Positions 31,644-41,400 of a stretch of 64,000 bases of DNA are shown in pieces. The notes beneath the pieces are model-generated. The model ran no database searches. It saw only the letters and a program-made list of their open reading frames with translations, and was not told the origin of the DNA. Source of the stretch: Hymenobacter perfusus (GTDB lineage Bacteria > Bacteroidota > Bacteroidia > Cytophagales > Hymenobacteraceae); assembly GCF_003944765.1 (NCBI RefSeq), contig NZ_RWIU01000001.1, forward strand, positions 310,001 through 374,000, given 5' to 3'. Within the stretch, counting starts at the first letter, position 1. Each line of letters opens with the position of its first letter. Position numbers and translations under genes: made by a program.

Positions 31644-32483
31644 ATGTGTTCCATCTGCCCAATCATCGGCCTTATCTTCCTATCCGGATTATCTACCCTT
31701 GCTTACGGCCAGCACTATCCGGAGCTGGCGCTGGGCGGCGGCCTGACGCGGGCCCACCTATCGATGCAGCGGGAACAGCTGCCCAACCGTTTTCGCACCG
31801 TATCCGATTTGGCCGTGGGTGGCACCATACGGGTACTACTACCCGTGCAACCCCGATGGATGGTAGAGTCGCAGCTGCAAATAAGTAATCTGCCGGTTGA
31901 GCTGGGCTACCGGGAAAAAGGCGCCACCTATTACAGCAGCAGCAGCAGTGGTTTGCCGCTTGCCGGAATGGTTCAGGCGGGCGTAGGACTGCGGCGGCTG
32001 GAGTTGTTGCAACTGGGGCTGCAATGGACGCTGGAAGCCGCGCTGCATGCCTCGTACGCTTGGGCAGCGCCAGCCGTTGTTCGCCAGACCGGCCAATGGG
32101 GAAACCCGGGCAACGGCCAGGTAGGGGCATCCTGGGAGCAGCAACCCAAGCGCCAGGGGACGCCCGTAACAGGAGCGGAAACGGCGTTCCGTTATGAATT
32201 TGCGGAACGCCAGTATATGCTATTCTCCCTCAACTACCACTACGGCCTGTTCCCGCTGGCCGAGATACGCTCTACCCAGATCAGCTACTTCGATGCCAAT
32301 AACCAGCTGCGCACCGATGGCCGCTTTACGGTGCCGCTGCGCATTTCGTATGCCACGGTGCAGGTCTGCTACGGCTGGCGGCTGAAATTCGCTCAGGCAC
32401 GCCCGACCCGCTGGCACACCCCGCGCTACCACATAGCCCCGCCCGACCCGGCTGAGGAGGACAATGCAGACGTACAGCCATGA
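31644..32483 (+). CDS. Outer-membrane beta-barrel-like hypothetical protein
   Basis: A 279-residue protein with signal peptide MCSICPIIGLIFLSGLSTLAYGQ. The mature part alternates hydrophobic and polar residues in strands ending in aromatics (TIRVLLPVQPRWMVESQLQIS, YMLFSLNYHYGLFPL, YATVQVCYGWRLKF), as in PorT/OmpW-like outer-membrane barrels of Bacteroidota. A glycine/glutamine-rich loop is at about 150-180. Precise family not recognised. The frame is open back to a TTG at 31611, but the ATG at 31644 gives the signal peptide. Confidence 0.65.
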   Translation: MCSICPIIGLIFLSGLSTLAYGQHYPELALGGGLTRAHLSMQREQLPNRFRTVSDLAVGGTIRVLLPVQPRWMVESQLQISNLPVELGYREKGATYYSSSSSGLPLAGMVQAGVGLRRLELLQLGLQWTLEAALHASYAWAAPAVVRQTGQWGNPGNGQVGASWEQQPKRQGTPVTGAETAFRYEFAERQYMLFSLNYHYGLFPLAEIRSTQISYFDANNQLRTDGRFTVPLRISYATVQVCYGWRLKFAQARPTRWHTPRYHIAPPDPAEEDNADVQP

Positions 32484-32533
32484 CCTTCCCACCGGCAACA
32501 ACTACTTTGAGACTGACCTGTTCATCATGCACA

Positions 32534-32570
32534 AAAAAGTCCCGCCGACTTTCTGTCAGCGGGACTTTTT
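32534..32570. terminator. Bidirectional terminator between converging genes
   Basis: AAAAAGTCCCGC (32534-32545) pairs perfectly with GCGGGACTTTTT (32559-32570); A and T runs serve both strands. Confidence 0.9.
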
Positions 32571-32589
32571 CTTTGGGCTCCGGCGGCCG

Positions 32590-33036
32590 TTAGCGGCGAC
32601 GGGTCGGTTTCTTTTTGGCGGTTGATTTCTTCGCGGGGGTCTTTTTGCGCGAGGAAGTATGGCTGCTGGTGCGGTGCGTGGACGAGCTGCTGCGGTGGGT
32701 GCTGGTGGTGCGGTGCGGCGCGGCGGCCGCCGCGGCTTTGGCTTCGGGGGCGGCTACCGGGGCCAGCTTCTCTTCTTCGGGCACGGCTTCCAGGTTCTGG
32801 ATGGTGGCCTCCAGCGCGGGCTGATGGACGCCGGCTTCTTCGGCGGCGGCGCGCAGCTTGGCGGCTTGCTTACGCCGCACGGGCATCAGGAAATCCCGCT
32901 CGGCGCGCTCCTGGGCCGATAGTTTTTCCTCACCGGGCAGGTTGGTAGGGGTGGTAGTGGCTTTGGCCTCGTCCTGAGCCCAGGCCGGGGCACTGCCAAG
33001 TAGCAGCAGAGTAAGGAGGATTACCAGTTTACGCAT
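32590..33036 (-). CDS. Secreted small protein with histone H1-like basic tail
   Basis: A 148-residue protein. Signal peptide MRKLVILLTLLLLGSAPAWAQ, then a helical middle (ERAERDFLMPVRRKQAAKLRAAAEEAG) and an Ala-rich linker. The last 45 residues are almost only Lys, Arg, Ser, Thr, His and Pro (THRSSSSTHRTSSHTSSRKK.. ending KKKPTRRR), like histone H1/AlgP tails. An exported basic tail would bind DNA, teichoic-like polymers or lipopolysaccharide. No known family recognised. Confidence 0.7.
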   Translation of the reverse strand: MRKLVILLTLLLLGSAPAWAQDEAKATTTPTNLPGEEKLSAQERAERDFLMPVRRKQAAKLRAAAEEAGVHQPALEATIQNLEAVPEEEKLAPVAAPEAKAAAAAAPHRTTSTHRSSSSTHRTSSHTSSRKKTPAKKSTAKKKPTRRR

Positions 33037-33191
33037 CAACTTTTCTTCTTGCTTAAAACCAAACGGACTGCAAATGTACAATCCGTTGGCGGCCAGGGCA
33101 ACCCCCAAACGGTAAAAGGCTGGATTTCACCACCGAGCAGCTTCCCTGTCTCAGCAACGAAATCCAGCCTTACTTACCTAATTACGGCGGA

Positions 33192-36100
33192 TTACTGCCC
33201 CGCAATGCTCACCCGCGTGCCGGCCGAGTAGGCCGTAAACTCGGGCGCGTATAGGCATTGCAGCTGCGAAAGGCCGCCGGAGAAATTGCCGGCCTGGGCC
33301 GCCCGCAGGCGGTACTCGAAGGTGTGGGTGCCCTTGGGGAAGTAGCTGATGAAAAAGTTGGTGGCCGCGTCGCGGGGGCTTTCGTAGTAGCCCAGGCCGC
33401 TCTGGTAGCGGTAGCCCGAGGTCTGGCCGATGAGCTCCAGGCCGGCGGCGCGCTGGTCCTTGAGGTGCACGTACTCCAACGCCCGATCGGAGCGCAGCAC
33501 CAGGCGCACCACCAGCACGTCACCCACGCGCAGGGGCGTGGCGGCGGTGAGGGGTTCCAGCACGGGGCCGGCGGCAGTGCGCTGCTCCCGGTACAGGCGG
33601 CGTTCCAGTTGCAAAGGCGTGGCGGCGGGCGTAATCTTATCCAGCTGCTCGAAATACTGCCAGTAGAGCGCACCCCAGGCCACGCCGGCATCGGGTTTCT
33701 GCACCGTCACGCGGCCCTGGGCCGGCCGGATGTCGGCGGCGGGCCAGGTTACTTTGTAGTAGCCGGTGCCCGCCTGCTGGGCGGTGGGCTGCACGGGCTT
33801 CCCTCCTACTGCCACCTGCAACGGCTGGGTGGGCTGCAGCCAGTTGGAGCCGCGCAGCAGCAACGCGTAGCAGGCATCGGCGGTGGCGCGGGTGCTTTCC
33901 CAGTTTTGCACGCGCTTCTGGCTGAGCAGCCACAGCTTCATCTCATCCACCGATTTTTGATCATTAAGCACCTCATCGAAGGCCTCGATGAGCGTGGCCT
34001 GGGTTTCGGTGGGGGCTTCGCGCCAGTAGTAGCCGCCGCGCACTTCCGTCCAGTACATGCCCAGCTCGGGCGAGTGCAGGGCGTTTTCCTGCAAAGCTGT
34101 GAGGATGCTCTTGACGGCGGCGGGCTGGGTTTTGGCGCGGTGCAGGGCCAGGGCCGCCAGCGCCTGCTCGTAGCGGGTACGGCCTATCCAGTAGGTAGCG
34201 GCCTGCTGCTGGTAATACGCCTGGGCCGGCTGGGCCTCCTTGCGCACCGCCAGCGTAAGCCAGAAGCTGCGGGCATACAGGGCCTGAATCTGCTGGTCGA
34301 AGAGGTGGTTCTGCTTGAGGTCTACTTTGGGCTGCTTGCGGAGCTGGGTGTAGTCATCCTGCAATTCGGCATCGAGGTAGGCCACGGCGTTTTGCAGCAA
34401 CGGGCGGGCCTGGTCGTCTTTCTGCGCGTCGAAAGCCCCCAGCTTCTGCAGCTTGCCGAAGCCGGCCACGATAAGCTGGGTGATGTACCGGTCGGCGGGC
34501 ATGCGCTCAAACCAGGGGAAGGAGCCGTCGGGCAGCTGCATCTGTTTCAGCTTGGTGAGGGCGCGGGCGGTTTCGGCTTTCAGGCGGGGCTCGTCGAACA
34601 GCTCGGCGAGGCGGCGCATCCGCTCGGTTTCGTTCTGGGCGTCGCGCACCCAGGGCGTTTCCTGCAACAGCAGATTTTTCAGCTCCTGGTTTTGCTCCAG
34701 CTTGCTGCTGAGGGCAGCTTTGTCGCCGGACTGGGCGGCGCGCTGCCACTCGGCCAGCACGGCTTTTAGCTGGGGGTTACTCTGCAGAATTTTGGCGGCC
34801 AGCAGGTTGGCGTAAAGGCGGCTGAAGGTCTGCTCGGAGCACTCGTAGGGGTACTCCATCAGGTAGGGCAGTGCCTGCACGGCGTACCAGGCCGGGTTGG
34901 GTGTCATCTCCAGCGTGAGCGAGTAGTTGCGGCGGGTGGCGGAGGTGGTGCTGGTGAGCTTCTTCAGCTCAAACTCCCGGGTAGCTGGCCCCACCACCGC
35001 CAGCGGCAGGCTTTCGGTGACAAGCAACCGGTTCGGCAACACCGGCAAAGTATTTTCCTCGCCATCCTCTACAGTTGTTAGTTGTTGGTTGTCAGTTATC
35101 TGGTTGTTCTGGCGGCGCTGTTTGCGCTGCTCTTTTTTCTCTTTGCCTGACAACTGGGAACCGGCAACTGACAACTGACCGCGCGCCACCACCCGGTAGG
35201 TAATGGATTCGATGGGCAGCTGGTTCTCGGCGGTTTCGGGGATGGTCAGGTTCCAGCTCACGGCTTGGCTCTTATTGCCCGACAGGTTGAAGTTCACTTG
35301 GGCGGCACTTTTCAGCAGCTGGCTTTCCAACGGCTGCTGGGTGCGGGCGTCGAGCAAAATGAGCTGGGCGGTGCCGCTGAGGGCCTGGGCAGTAAGGTTG
35401 CTGAGCTTGGCCGAGAAGGTCAGCTGGTCTCCTTCCCGGAAGAAGCGGGGGGCGTTGGGCGTTATCTGGAGGCTCTTTTGCGTCACCAGCTCCCGGCGCA
35501 GCAGACCGGTGCGCAGCTGCTGGTCGTGGGCCAGGGCCAGCAGCTGCCAGCGCGTCACGGCTTCGGGCAGCTGGAATTCCAGCACGGTTTCGCCCTGGGC
35601 GTTGGTACGTACGGCGGGCATCCACAAAGCTGTTTCCCGAAAATCCTTGCGGGCCTGCACATTGCTGAGGTCGGGTTGTGGGGCAGTGGCAGACGGTAAG
35701 TCGTTGTTGACCACAACCTCATTCAGTGTTGCCGCACTTTGTTTCATTGCGACAGCACCCCGAATCATTACCCGTGGCGCAGCGGCGGGAGCCGGCATGG
35801 CGGCGTCGGCCACTACGTAAGCTTTGCTTTCTACGACTTCTTCTACCGCCATATGTCGTTGCTGAAAGTTAAAGTCCCACATGTTCAATTCGGGATAACT
35901 GATAGCCTTATTCGGCAGGGCAGCCGGCTCAGTAGCTTCTGTCGTTGCATCCTGCATCACAAACCGCCCCCGCCATTGCAATACAGGTGACCAGTAAGGT
36001 TTTGAAAATACTATTTCTTCAAAATCGTGGGGGCGGAATACGTCCAGCGACTTATCGTAGAGCGTAGCCAGCAGCTCGGCGTCGGCGGGTTGGCCGTTGG

Positions 36101-39100
36101 CTTGGTGGATGGTGACGCGCCAGGTTTCCTTCTGGCCGGGTTGCAGCTTGTCGCGGAAGGTGGCAATGCTGAGCACCAGCGGGGCGGGCGGTGTGGCCAC
36201 CTGCACCGGGGCCGTGTGGGTGTAAAGGCGGTTGTCGCGCACCTGGGTGAGGTGGACGTAGAGCTGGGTTTCGCCGAGGGCGGCGGGCACGGGCACTTCC
36301 ACCACGCGCTGCTCGCCGGCTGGCAGCGTCAGCCACTCGTGGCGCAGGGTTTCGCCCTTGGCCTCGGCTTCCAGCAGCACGCGGGCTCCTTCCAGGGAAC
36401 TACCCACCAGGAAACGGGCGGTCTGGCCGGGTGCTAGGCTGTCTTGCAACGCCACAAACCAGTCGGTAGTGGACACGGGCAACGTGGCGGCAGCGGGGTC
36501 GAACAGGGTGAACCGCTGCTCGGTGCGGGCTTCGGGCTGACCGGCCGTGGCCGGAGCGGCCGTGGCTTCCAGCAGGTAGCGGCCGGGCTGCTGGGCGGCC
36601 AGGGCCGTTTGCAGAGCCGGCAGCAGCGGGGTTTTATCGGTGTCAAATTCCTGGGTGAGCACCAGCGTGCGAGCCCAGGTGCTGTCGTTGTCCTCCCGGC
36701 CGTAGGCATCCAGCGGGAAGCGGCGCTTGAACTCCTCCTGGCTCAACGCTTCACGCTCGGGTTGCTCCCAGAGGCGGGGGCGCAGCGGCTGGGTGGGCGG
36801 CGTGAGGCGGTAGAGGCGCAACTGACCTTTGGCGGGCTGGGCCTCGCCGGCGGCGTTGGTGCTGAGGAGGCGGGGCGTGGGCAGCTCGGCGCGGTTGAGT
36901 AGTTCGGGCAGTTCCAGGCGCAGCGTCAGGGCCTCGGTGCCCAGGCTCACGCGCTGGGTGCCGGTGCGGGTTTCGCCGGCGGCGTCCGTCACATCGGCCG
37001 TCACCTCGAAGGCGTAGCCGGGTCCCCAGCCGCCGCGCTTGCCCTGCTTCAGATCCTCGCCTTTGGCAAGGAAGGCAATGGCGAAGCCCCCGGCCGAATC
37101 GGTGCGGGCGGTGCCGCTGAGGATTTCCTGCTCGGGCCGGCCACCGCCGTAGCCACCCCGGCCGAAGAAGGGCCAGAACGTGCGCCGCACCACCCGGTAG
37201 CTTACCGTGGCCCCGTCGATGGGCTGACCGGCGTAGGCGGTGGCCGTGCCGCGCACCGTTACGGGCTGGCCCAGCACCGGCATGCCCTTCACCGGCTCAA
37301 ACGTGACCTGGAAGGTGGGCCGCTTGTAGTCCTCCACCGCAAATCCAATGCGGCCGAACTGCGTCTGGATGGTCATTTCTCCGTTTAGCAAACCCGTGGG
37401 CAGCACAAACGAACCGTGGACAGAACCGAAACTGGAGGTGCGAAAGCTCAGTTGCTTCACCACTTGCCGGTTCACATCAAGCAGCTCTACGTTCAGGGGA
37501 GAATCCGGCAACAACCCTGACTTGCCCGCCTTCTCCTCTGTCAGAATTCCCTTGAAGTATACCGTTTGGCCGGGGCGGTAGATGGCGCGGTCGGTGTAGA
37601 GGAAGGTGCGAATGTGCGGCTGCTCGTATTGGGGCAGCTTGTTGCGCTGAGCATAAAAATAGCCCAGTTCCTCCGTCCACAAGGAATCAGCACCAGCACT
37701 CAACATGGCCGGACTAAATTGCGTGTACTCTGACGAAGGCGACACGGGAATTTTCACCTGCCCCTGCGCATCTGTCTGCTGAGGCTGGCCGCGCCGCACC
37801 TCACGGCGGCGCGCCGATTGGTTGTAGGTAGTCAAGAACGGCAGCACCTGCACGCCGAGCCGAGGCGCGCCGCTCTGGCGGTGCAGCACCAGCAGCTCGG
37901 GGCCTTCGGTGCGGTCGGCACTACGGCGCACGTAGCTCAGCTCACTCACCTGCACTTGGCTGTAAGCTGTTACTGCGCCGGCCTGCTCTTTAGTTGGGTT
38001 GCTGGCAGCGGTGCTCAGCACAATGAGATACTGGCCCAGCGGCAGGGCCGGGCCGGCGTGCTGCACGGTGTGAATGCGGAAGTCCTGGGGGCCGGGCACG
38101 TCCAGCGCCCAGGCAGCGGCAGGTTGGGCGGCCAAAGCGCGGGCGTAGCGCTGCTGCCAGGTTTTGTTTTCGTACAACTCGGACCGCTCCAGCTGGCGCA
38201 GCACCTGGGCGCTGCTGATGCGGTAGGCCGTGGCGTAGAGGCGCGGGGCGTTACGCACCGTCAGGCGCAGCAGCCAGGGCTGGTTTGGCAGCAGCACGTC
38301 CTCGGTGGTGAAGGCCAGCTCCATTCGCGCCAGCCGCTGGCGCATAGCCGCCGCCATCCGCGCGCCTCTCGATTTCGGAAACTGCTTCTCGGCGGCCACG
38401 ACTAACTCGTAGGCTTTGGCGGGGTCGGTTTCTTCCCAGGTGCCGGCTTCCAGCACCCGCAGCTCCGCGCTGATGGGTAACGCTTTGTACGTTTCGGCGG
38501 CGCGAGCCAGGGCGACGCGGTACAGCTCGGTTTTGGTAGGCAGTTCCGCGTGCTGGTGCACGAACTCCAGCCGCAGCCGGTCGGCATCGGCCAAAGCGGC
38601 GGGGTTACCGGCATCCGTGAGGCGGAACGCCAGCAGTTGCTGCAACACTTGCAGCGCGTGGAACTGGCCGTTCAGGGAGTCGGCCGGCGGCGCCTGCAAT
38701 TTCAGGCGGGAAAATTCCGGGGCCGGCCCGAACAAAGCGGCATCCGTCAGCTCGAACTGTTGGGCGGGCTTGGTGATGTACAGCTCATCGTTGCCGAGGC
38801 CTTCCACGGCGCGGTGGGCCAGCAAATCGTAGAGGGTGGGGCGCAAAGCCCGGCCCTCGGCGCTGCCGCCCCGGCTGAGGTAGCCCAGCGTGGCCAGTTT
38901 CAGCTGCTGCTGGCGGCGGGGCTCCTCCTGCACCGAGGCGCGGTAGTGCTGCACCACGGCCGCCCCGAGGCGGGCCGCGTCCCAGGTGCGCAGGTCGTCG
39001 CGGCTCTGATCGGCGGTATCGGTTGTAGTCTGGGTCCGGTCGTAGAGCTGGTAGCGGTGGGCATCGTAGTAGCGGGCGTAGAGCTGGGCCAGCAGACTAT

Positions 39101-39434
39101 GCAGCACCGGCCGGGCCGGGAATTGGGCCGTTTTCAGGTCCTGCTCCACCAGCACAATGGCCTGCCCGTCGGCTTCTTCCTCCCGCCCTTCCAGCAGACG
39201 CAGCTTGTATAGCAACGCCCGCAGGTGCTCGGGCGTATTCTGCTGGCGGCGGGCCTGCTGATACAGCGGCTCCAGCAATTTAGCGGCCGAGGCGGTTTGC
39301 TCTTTGGCCAGCAGTTGGTCAATTTTTTTCCAGGCCGCCGGGTTGGGGCCGCCGGGGCTGGGTGGGGTGGTCTGGGAGGAACCGGAGGCAAAGAACATCA
39401 GCAGAACAAGCAGGCTTAGCAGGAAAGGACGCAT
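33192..39434 (-). CDS. Alpha-2-macroglobulin-like protein, 2080 residues
   Basis: A giant periplasmic protein of the bacterial alpha-2-macroglobulin family. Signal peptide MRPFLLSLLVLLMFFASGSS; a long N-terminal helical region; MG2 domain with YRPGQTVYFKGIL; further MG domains with repeated beta strands; and a C-terminal alpha-toroid/thioester region. The thioester motif CxEQ is ECSEQ with Cys1532, so the reactive Cys and Gln are kept. Near 1140-1190 there is a plug-like LNEVVV phrase. These proteins trap proteases or guard the envelope. Residues about 1420-1455 come from a palindromic repeat inserted in frame (35072-35177). The start at 39434 is set by the signal peptide. Confidence 0.9.
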   Translation of the reverse strand: MRPFLLSLLVLLMFFASGSSQTTPPSPGGPNPAAWKKIDQLLAKEQTASAAKLLEPLYQQARRQQNTPEHLRALLYKLRLLEGREEEADGQAIVLVEQDLKTAQFPARPVLHSLLAQLYARYYDAHRYQLYDRTQTTTDTADQSRDDLRTWDAARLGAAVVQHYRASVQEEPRRQQQLKLATLGYLSRGGSAEGRALRPTLYDLLAHRAVEGLGNDELYITKPAQQFELTDAALFGPAPEFSRLKLQAPPADSLNGQFHALQVLQQLLAFRLTDAGNPAALADADRLRLEFVHQHAELPTKTELYRVALARAAETYKALPISAELRVLEAGTWEETDPAKAYELVVAAEKQFPKSRGARMAAAMRQRLARMELAFTTEDVLLPNQPWLLRLTVRNAPRLYATAYRISSAQVLRQLERSELYENKTWQQRYARALAAQPAAAWALDVPGPQDFRIHTVQHAGPALPLGQYLIVLSTAASNPTKEQAGAVTAYSQVQVSELSYVRRSADRTEGPELLVLHRQSGAPRLGVQVLPFLTTYNQSARRREVRRGQPQQTDAQGQVKIPVSPSSEYTQFSPAMLSAGADSLWTEELGYFYAQRNKLPQYEQPHIRTFLYTDRAIYRPGQTVYFKGILTEEKAGKSGLLPDSPLNVELLDVNRQVVKQLSFRTSSFGSVHGSFVLPTGLLNGEMTIQTQFGRIGFAVEDYKRPTFQVTFEPVKGMPVLGQPVTVRGTATAYAGQPIDGATVSYRVVRRTFWPFFGRGGYGGGRPEQEILSGTARTDSAGGFAIAFLAKGEDLKQGKRGGWGPGYAFEVTADVTDAAGETRTGTQRVSLGTEALTLRLELPELLNRAELPTPRLLSTNAAGEAQPAKGQLRLYRLTPPTQPLRPRLWEQPEREALSQEEFKRRFPLDAYGREDNDSTWARTLVLTQEFDTDKTPLLPALQTALAAQQPGRYLLEATAAPATAGQPEARTEQRFTLFDPAAATLPVSTTDWFVALQDSLAPGQTARFLVGSSLEGARVLLEAEAKGETLRHEWLTLPAGEQRVVEVPVPAALGETQLYVHLTQVRDNRLYTHTAPVQVATPPAPLVLSIATFRDKLQPGQKETWRVTIHQANGQPADAELLATLYDKSLDVFRPHDFEEIVFSKPYWSPVLQWRGRFVMQDATTEATEPAALPNKAISYPELNMWDFNFQQRHMAVEEVVESKAYVVADAAMPAPAAAPRVMIRGAVAMKQSAATLNEVVVNNDLPSATAPQPDLSNVQARKDFRETALWMPAVRTNAQGETVLEFQLPEAVTRWQLLALAHDQQLRTGLLRRELVTQKSLQITPNAPRFFREGDQLTFSAKLSNLTAQALSGTAQLILLDARTQQPLESQLLKSAAQVNFNLSGNKSQAVSWNLTIPETAENQLPIESITYRVVARGQLSVAGSQLSGKEKKEQRKQRRQNNQITDNQQLTTVEDGEENTLPVLPNRLLVTESLPLAVVGPATREFELKKLTSTTSATRRNYSLTLEMTPNPAWYAVQALPYLMEYPYECSEQTFSRLYANLLAAKILQSNPQLKAVLAEWQRAAQSGDKAALSSKLEQNQELKNLLLQETPWVRDAQNETERMRRLAELFDEPRLKAETARALTKLKQMQLPDGSFPWFERMPADRYITQLIVAGFGKLQKLGAFDAQKDDQARPLLQNAVAYLDAELQDDYTQLRKQPKVDLKQNHLFDQQIQALYARSFWLTLAVRKEAQPAQAYYQQQAATYWIGRTRYEQALAALALHRAKTQPAAVKSILTALQENALHSPELGMYWTEVRGGYYWREAPTETQATLIEAFDEVLNDQKSVDEMKLWLLSQKRVQNWESTRATADACYALLLRGSNWLQPTQPLQVAVGGKPVQPTAQQAGTGYYKVTWPAADIRPAQGRVTVQKPDAGVAWGALYWQYFEQLDKITPAATPLQLERRLYREQRTAAGPVLEPLTAATPLRVGDVLVVRLVLRSDRALEYVHLKDQRAAGLELIGQTSGYRYQSGLGYYESPRDAATNFFISYFPKGTHTFEYRLRAAQAGNFSGGLSQLQCLYAPEFTAYSAGTRVSIAGQ
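35072..35177. repeat. Palindromic repeat element inside A2M gene
   Basis: Arms 35072-35103 and 35146-35177 pair at 25 of 32 positions (CAGTTGTTAGTTGTTGGTT.. on the left), around a 42-nt centre. Its length keeps the reading frame, and it is read as a polar stretch rich in Gln, Lys and Arg (QLSVAGSQLSGKEKKEQ.. then QNNQITDNQQLTTV), unlike the surrounding MG/toroid sequence. Confidence 0.78.
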
Positions 39435-39607
39435 AGGGGCAGAACGAAGTAGCGGGGCAAGTTGGTAAAAACCCAGATGCCGGCCGGCGGCAGATTCCAT
39501 AGCCAGCCCGGCAGTTTTTTGCCACCCCAATAAAAAAAGCCCTGCCGGCACGCGGCCGACAGGGCTTTCAACCTGCGTTTTACTTGGGGAGAAGCGTTCT
39601 TGTTGCG

Positions 39608-40183
39608 CTACAGCTCCCGGCTGTCCAGCACCCGCTCGGCCTGGCCAATATGGCGTTTCATGTGCTCCACCAGCAGCTCCAGCGCATCGGTCAGGCGGGG
39701 CAGCAGCAGCGGAATAATCGGGTTGGGAATGCGGATGGCGTTGGCATTCACGCGGCGGGCCTGCTCAATCAGGTTGCTGAGCTCATCCAGCTGGCGGCTG
39801 AATACTTCCACCACCGTACGCGGCAGCCTTGAGCCGCTGGGCGCGTACTGCTGGGGCGTTTTCATGGTTTTCTCGCTGGCTGGCACGCGCATGGCGTCGG
39901 TCATTTTGCGGCCAAAATAGCCGTGCGCCACCGTATCGGCAGGCGAGGAACCCCGCTCCCGGGCCGCCTTTATCTTGCGGCTGATAACCGGCAGATACAG
40001 GCCGCCCACAATGTTGAGGTGCTCCAGGCACTGGCCTACGCTCCATTTTCCGGGTCCGGGTCCCCGGTTCAGTTGGTCGTCGGTGAGGGAACGGAAGCGG
40101 CGGTTGGCCACTTCCCGCGCCTGCTCCACATCAGCAGCCAGGGCATCCAGAAAATCGGTGGTACGGAGGGTGGTAGCGGCCAT
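39608..40183 (-). CDS. DinB-family protein
   Basis: A 191-residue four-helix DinB/YfiT-type protein. The metal-binding His pattern is visible: a first His in WSVGQCLEHLNIVGG (about residue 55) and two late His in VEHMKRHIGQ. Members include thiol transferases (bacillithiol or mycothiol dependent) and uncharacterised stress proteins; cytoplasmic, no signal. It follows the A2M gene's start with its own orientation on the same strand, with 173 bp between the two. Confidence 0.82.
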   Translation of the reverse strand: MAATTLRTTDFLDALAADVEQAREVANRRFRSLTDDQLNRGPGPGKWSVGQCLEHLNIVGGLYLPVISRKIKAARERGSSPADTVAHGYFGRKMTDAMRVPASEKTMKTPQQYAPSGSRLPRTVVEVFSRQLDELSNLIEQARRVNANAIRIPNPIIPLLLPRLTDALELLVEHMKRHIGQAERVLDSREL

Positions 40184-40311
40184 AGGTATAACGGGGCGGG
40201 TTCAGGAGGAATCTACTGTAATGATACGCGGCCGGAGCCGCTTCGACAATGAACGGCCGGAATTGCCGCCCGGATTCACCAAAATTCCTGCCCGAGCGGT
40301 ACTTTCGGGAT

Positions 40312-41289
40312 ATGGTATTGCCTTTTCTTCGTCTGGCGGGCTGCGGGCTGCTGTTCCTGCTGCTGCTCTCCACCACACCGACCCGGGCGCAGGCCGTACC
40401 AAGCCCGGGCGAAAATATTGCCTTTCTGGTGACCTTCGGCAGCCAGGCCGATAAAAGCTGGGGCGACGACGACTTCACCCAGACCTTCTTCTTCCTCATC
40501 CCGAAGGAAAACCGACAGCCCGTGCACATCCGCGTGTTCGACCCCGACTGCGGCGGCCTCTACGACGAAGCCAAGTTCGGCTGGAACACCACCACCGAGT
40601 TCAGCCTCTACGGCGGCGCGGGGGCCTACTCCACCCCCGATGCCCGCGCCACCGAGCCCAGAGGCCAGTTCCGGGCCGGTACGCTGCTGAAACAGCTGAA
40701 GTTCGGCAGTGAGAAAACCTACGACAACAAGTGGTACTCGTTCGGACCGCTGAACCCGCTGGAAGGCGAGTTTGTGCCGGAGTTTGATGGCTACGTATTC
40801 AAGCTGGTGGTGCAGGGCAAAGCCGGCGACGACGGCAACCTCTACCGTTACTTCCTCAGCACCTCGCCCACCCAGAATGTGCCCGTGGAAGGCGGTAACG
40901 CGTTTACCTACGAGTACAGCTTCCGCCTCTCGCCCCAGAAACGGGCCAAAACGCACCTCTACCCGTTTGTAAACGACCGGGTAGTGAGCATCAAGCAAAG
41001 CAATTTTGACGTGGACGGCGACGTGGGCCTGAAGATTTTCAGCGTGGCCAAAAACGGCCACCCAGCCAAAGTAAGCGAGGACAACGTGTGGGCCAGCAGC
41101 ACCCATCTCATTGATGAGAAGGAGCACGGCCTCTCGCTGGATCTGCAGCTCACTTCCCTCACCAAGGCCACCAACGACCTGGTATTTTACGTGACTGACC
41201 AGTACGGCGTGGCCCTGCCCTTCTTTGCCATTCCGCTGGGCGGCCCGCCCCGCTACCGCTACGAGGTAGACGTCAAGATTCGGAAGTAA
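40312..41289 (+). CDS. Secreted hypothetical protein
   Basis: A 325-residue exported protein. Signal peptide MVLPFLRLAGCGLLFLLLLSTTPTRAQ, then an all-beta sequence. Phrases such as VTFGSQADKSWGDDDFTQTFFFLIP, RVFDPDCGGLYDEAKFGWNTTTEFSLYGG and YKLVVQGKAGDDGNLYRYFLS look like a jelly-roll, lectin-like fold with acidic calcium-binding loops. No family recognised. The start at 40312 is fixed by the signal peptide. Confidence 0.72.
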   Translation: MVLPFLRLAGCGLLFLLLLSTTPTRAQAVPSPGENIAFLVTFGSQADKSWGDDDFTQTFFFLIPKENRQPVHIRVFDPDCGGLYDEAKFGWNTTTEFSLYGGAGAYSTPDARATEPRGQFRAGTLLKQLKFGSEKTYDNKWYSFGPLNPLEGEFVPEFDGYVFKLVVQGKAGDDGNLYRYFLSTSPTQNVPVEGGNAFTYEYSFRLSPQKRAKTHLYPFVNDRVVSIKQSNFDVDGDVGLKIFSVAKNGHPAKVSEDNVWASSTHLIDEKEHGLSLDLQLTSLTKATNDLVFYVTDQYGVALPFFAIPLGGPPRYRYEVDVKIRK

Positions 41290-41400
41290 CCGTTCGGCCG
41301 CGTGGGGTCCGGCAGTTGGCCCGGCAATAGTTTTTCATCGGATTGATTTTCTGCCGATTTACGCCTAACATGAGGGCTGTATTCGCTAAGTCTATCCGTT

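Noticed and set aside
33258-34769. 503-codon open frame on the plus strand
   Set aside because: Antisense to the A2M gene, Gly/Leu/His-rich without motifs; a shadow frame.
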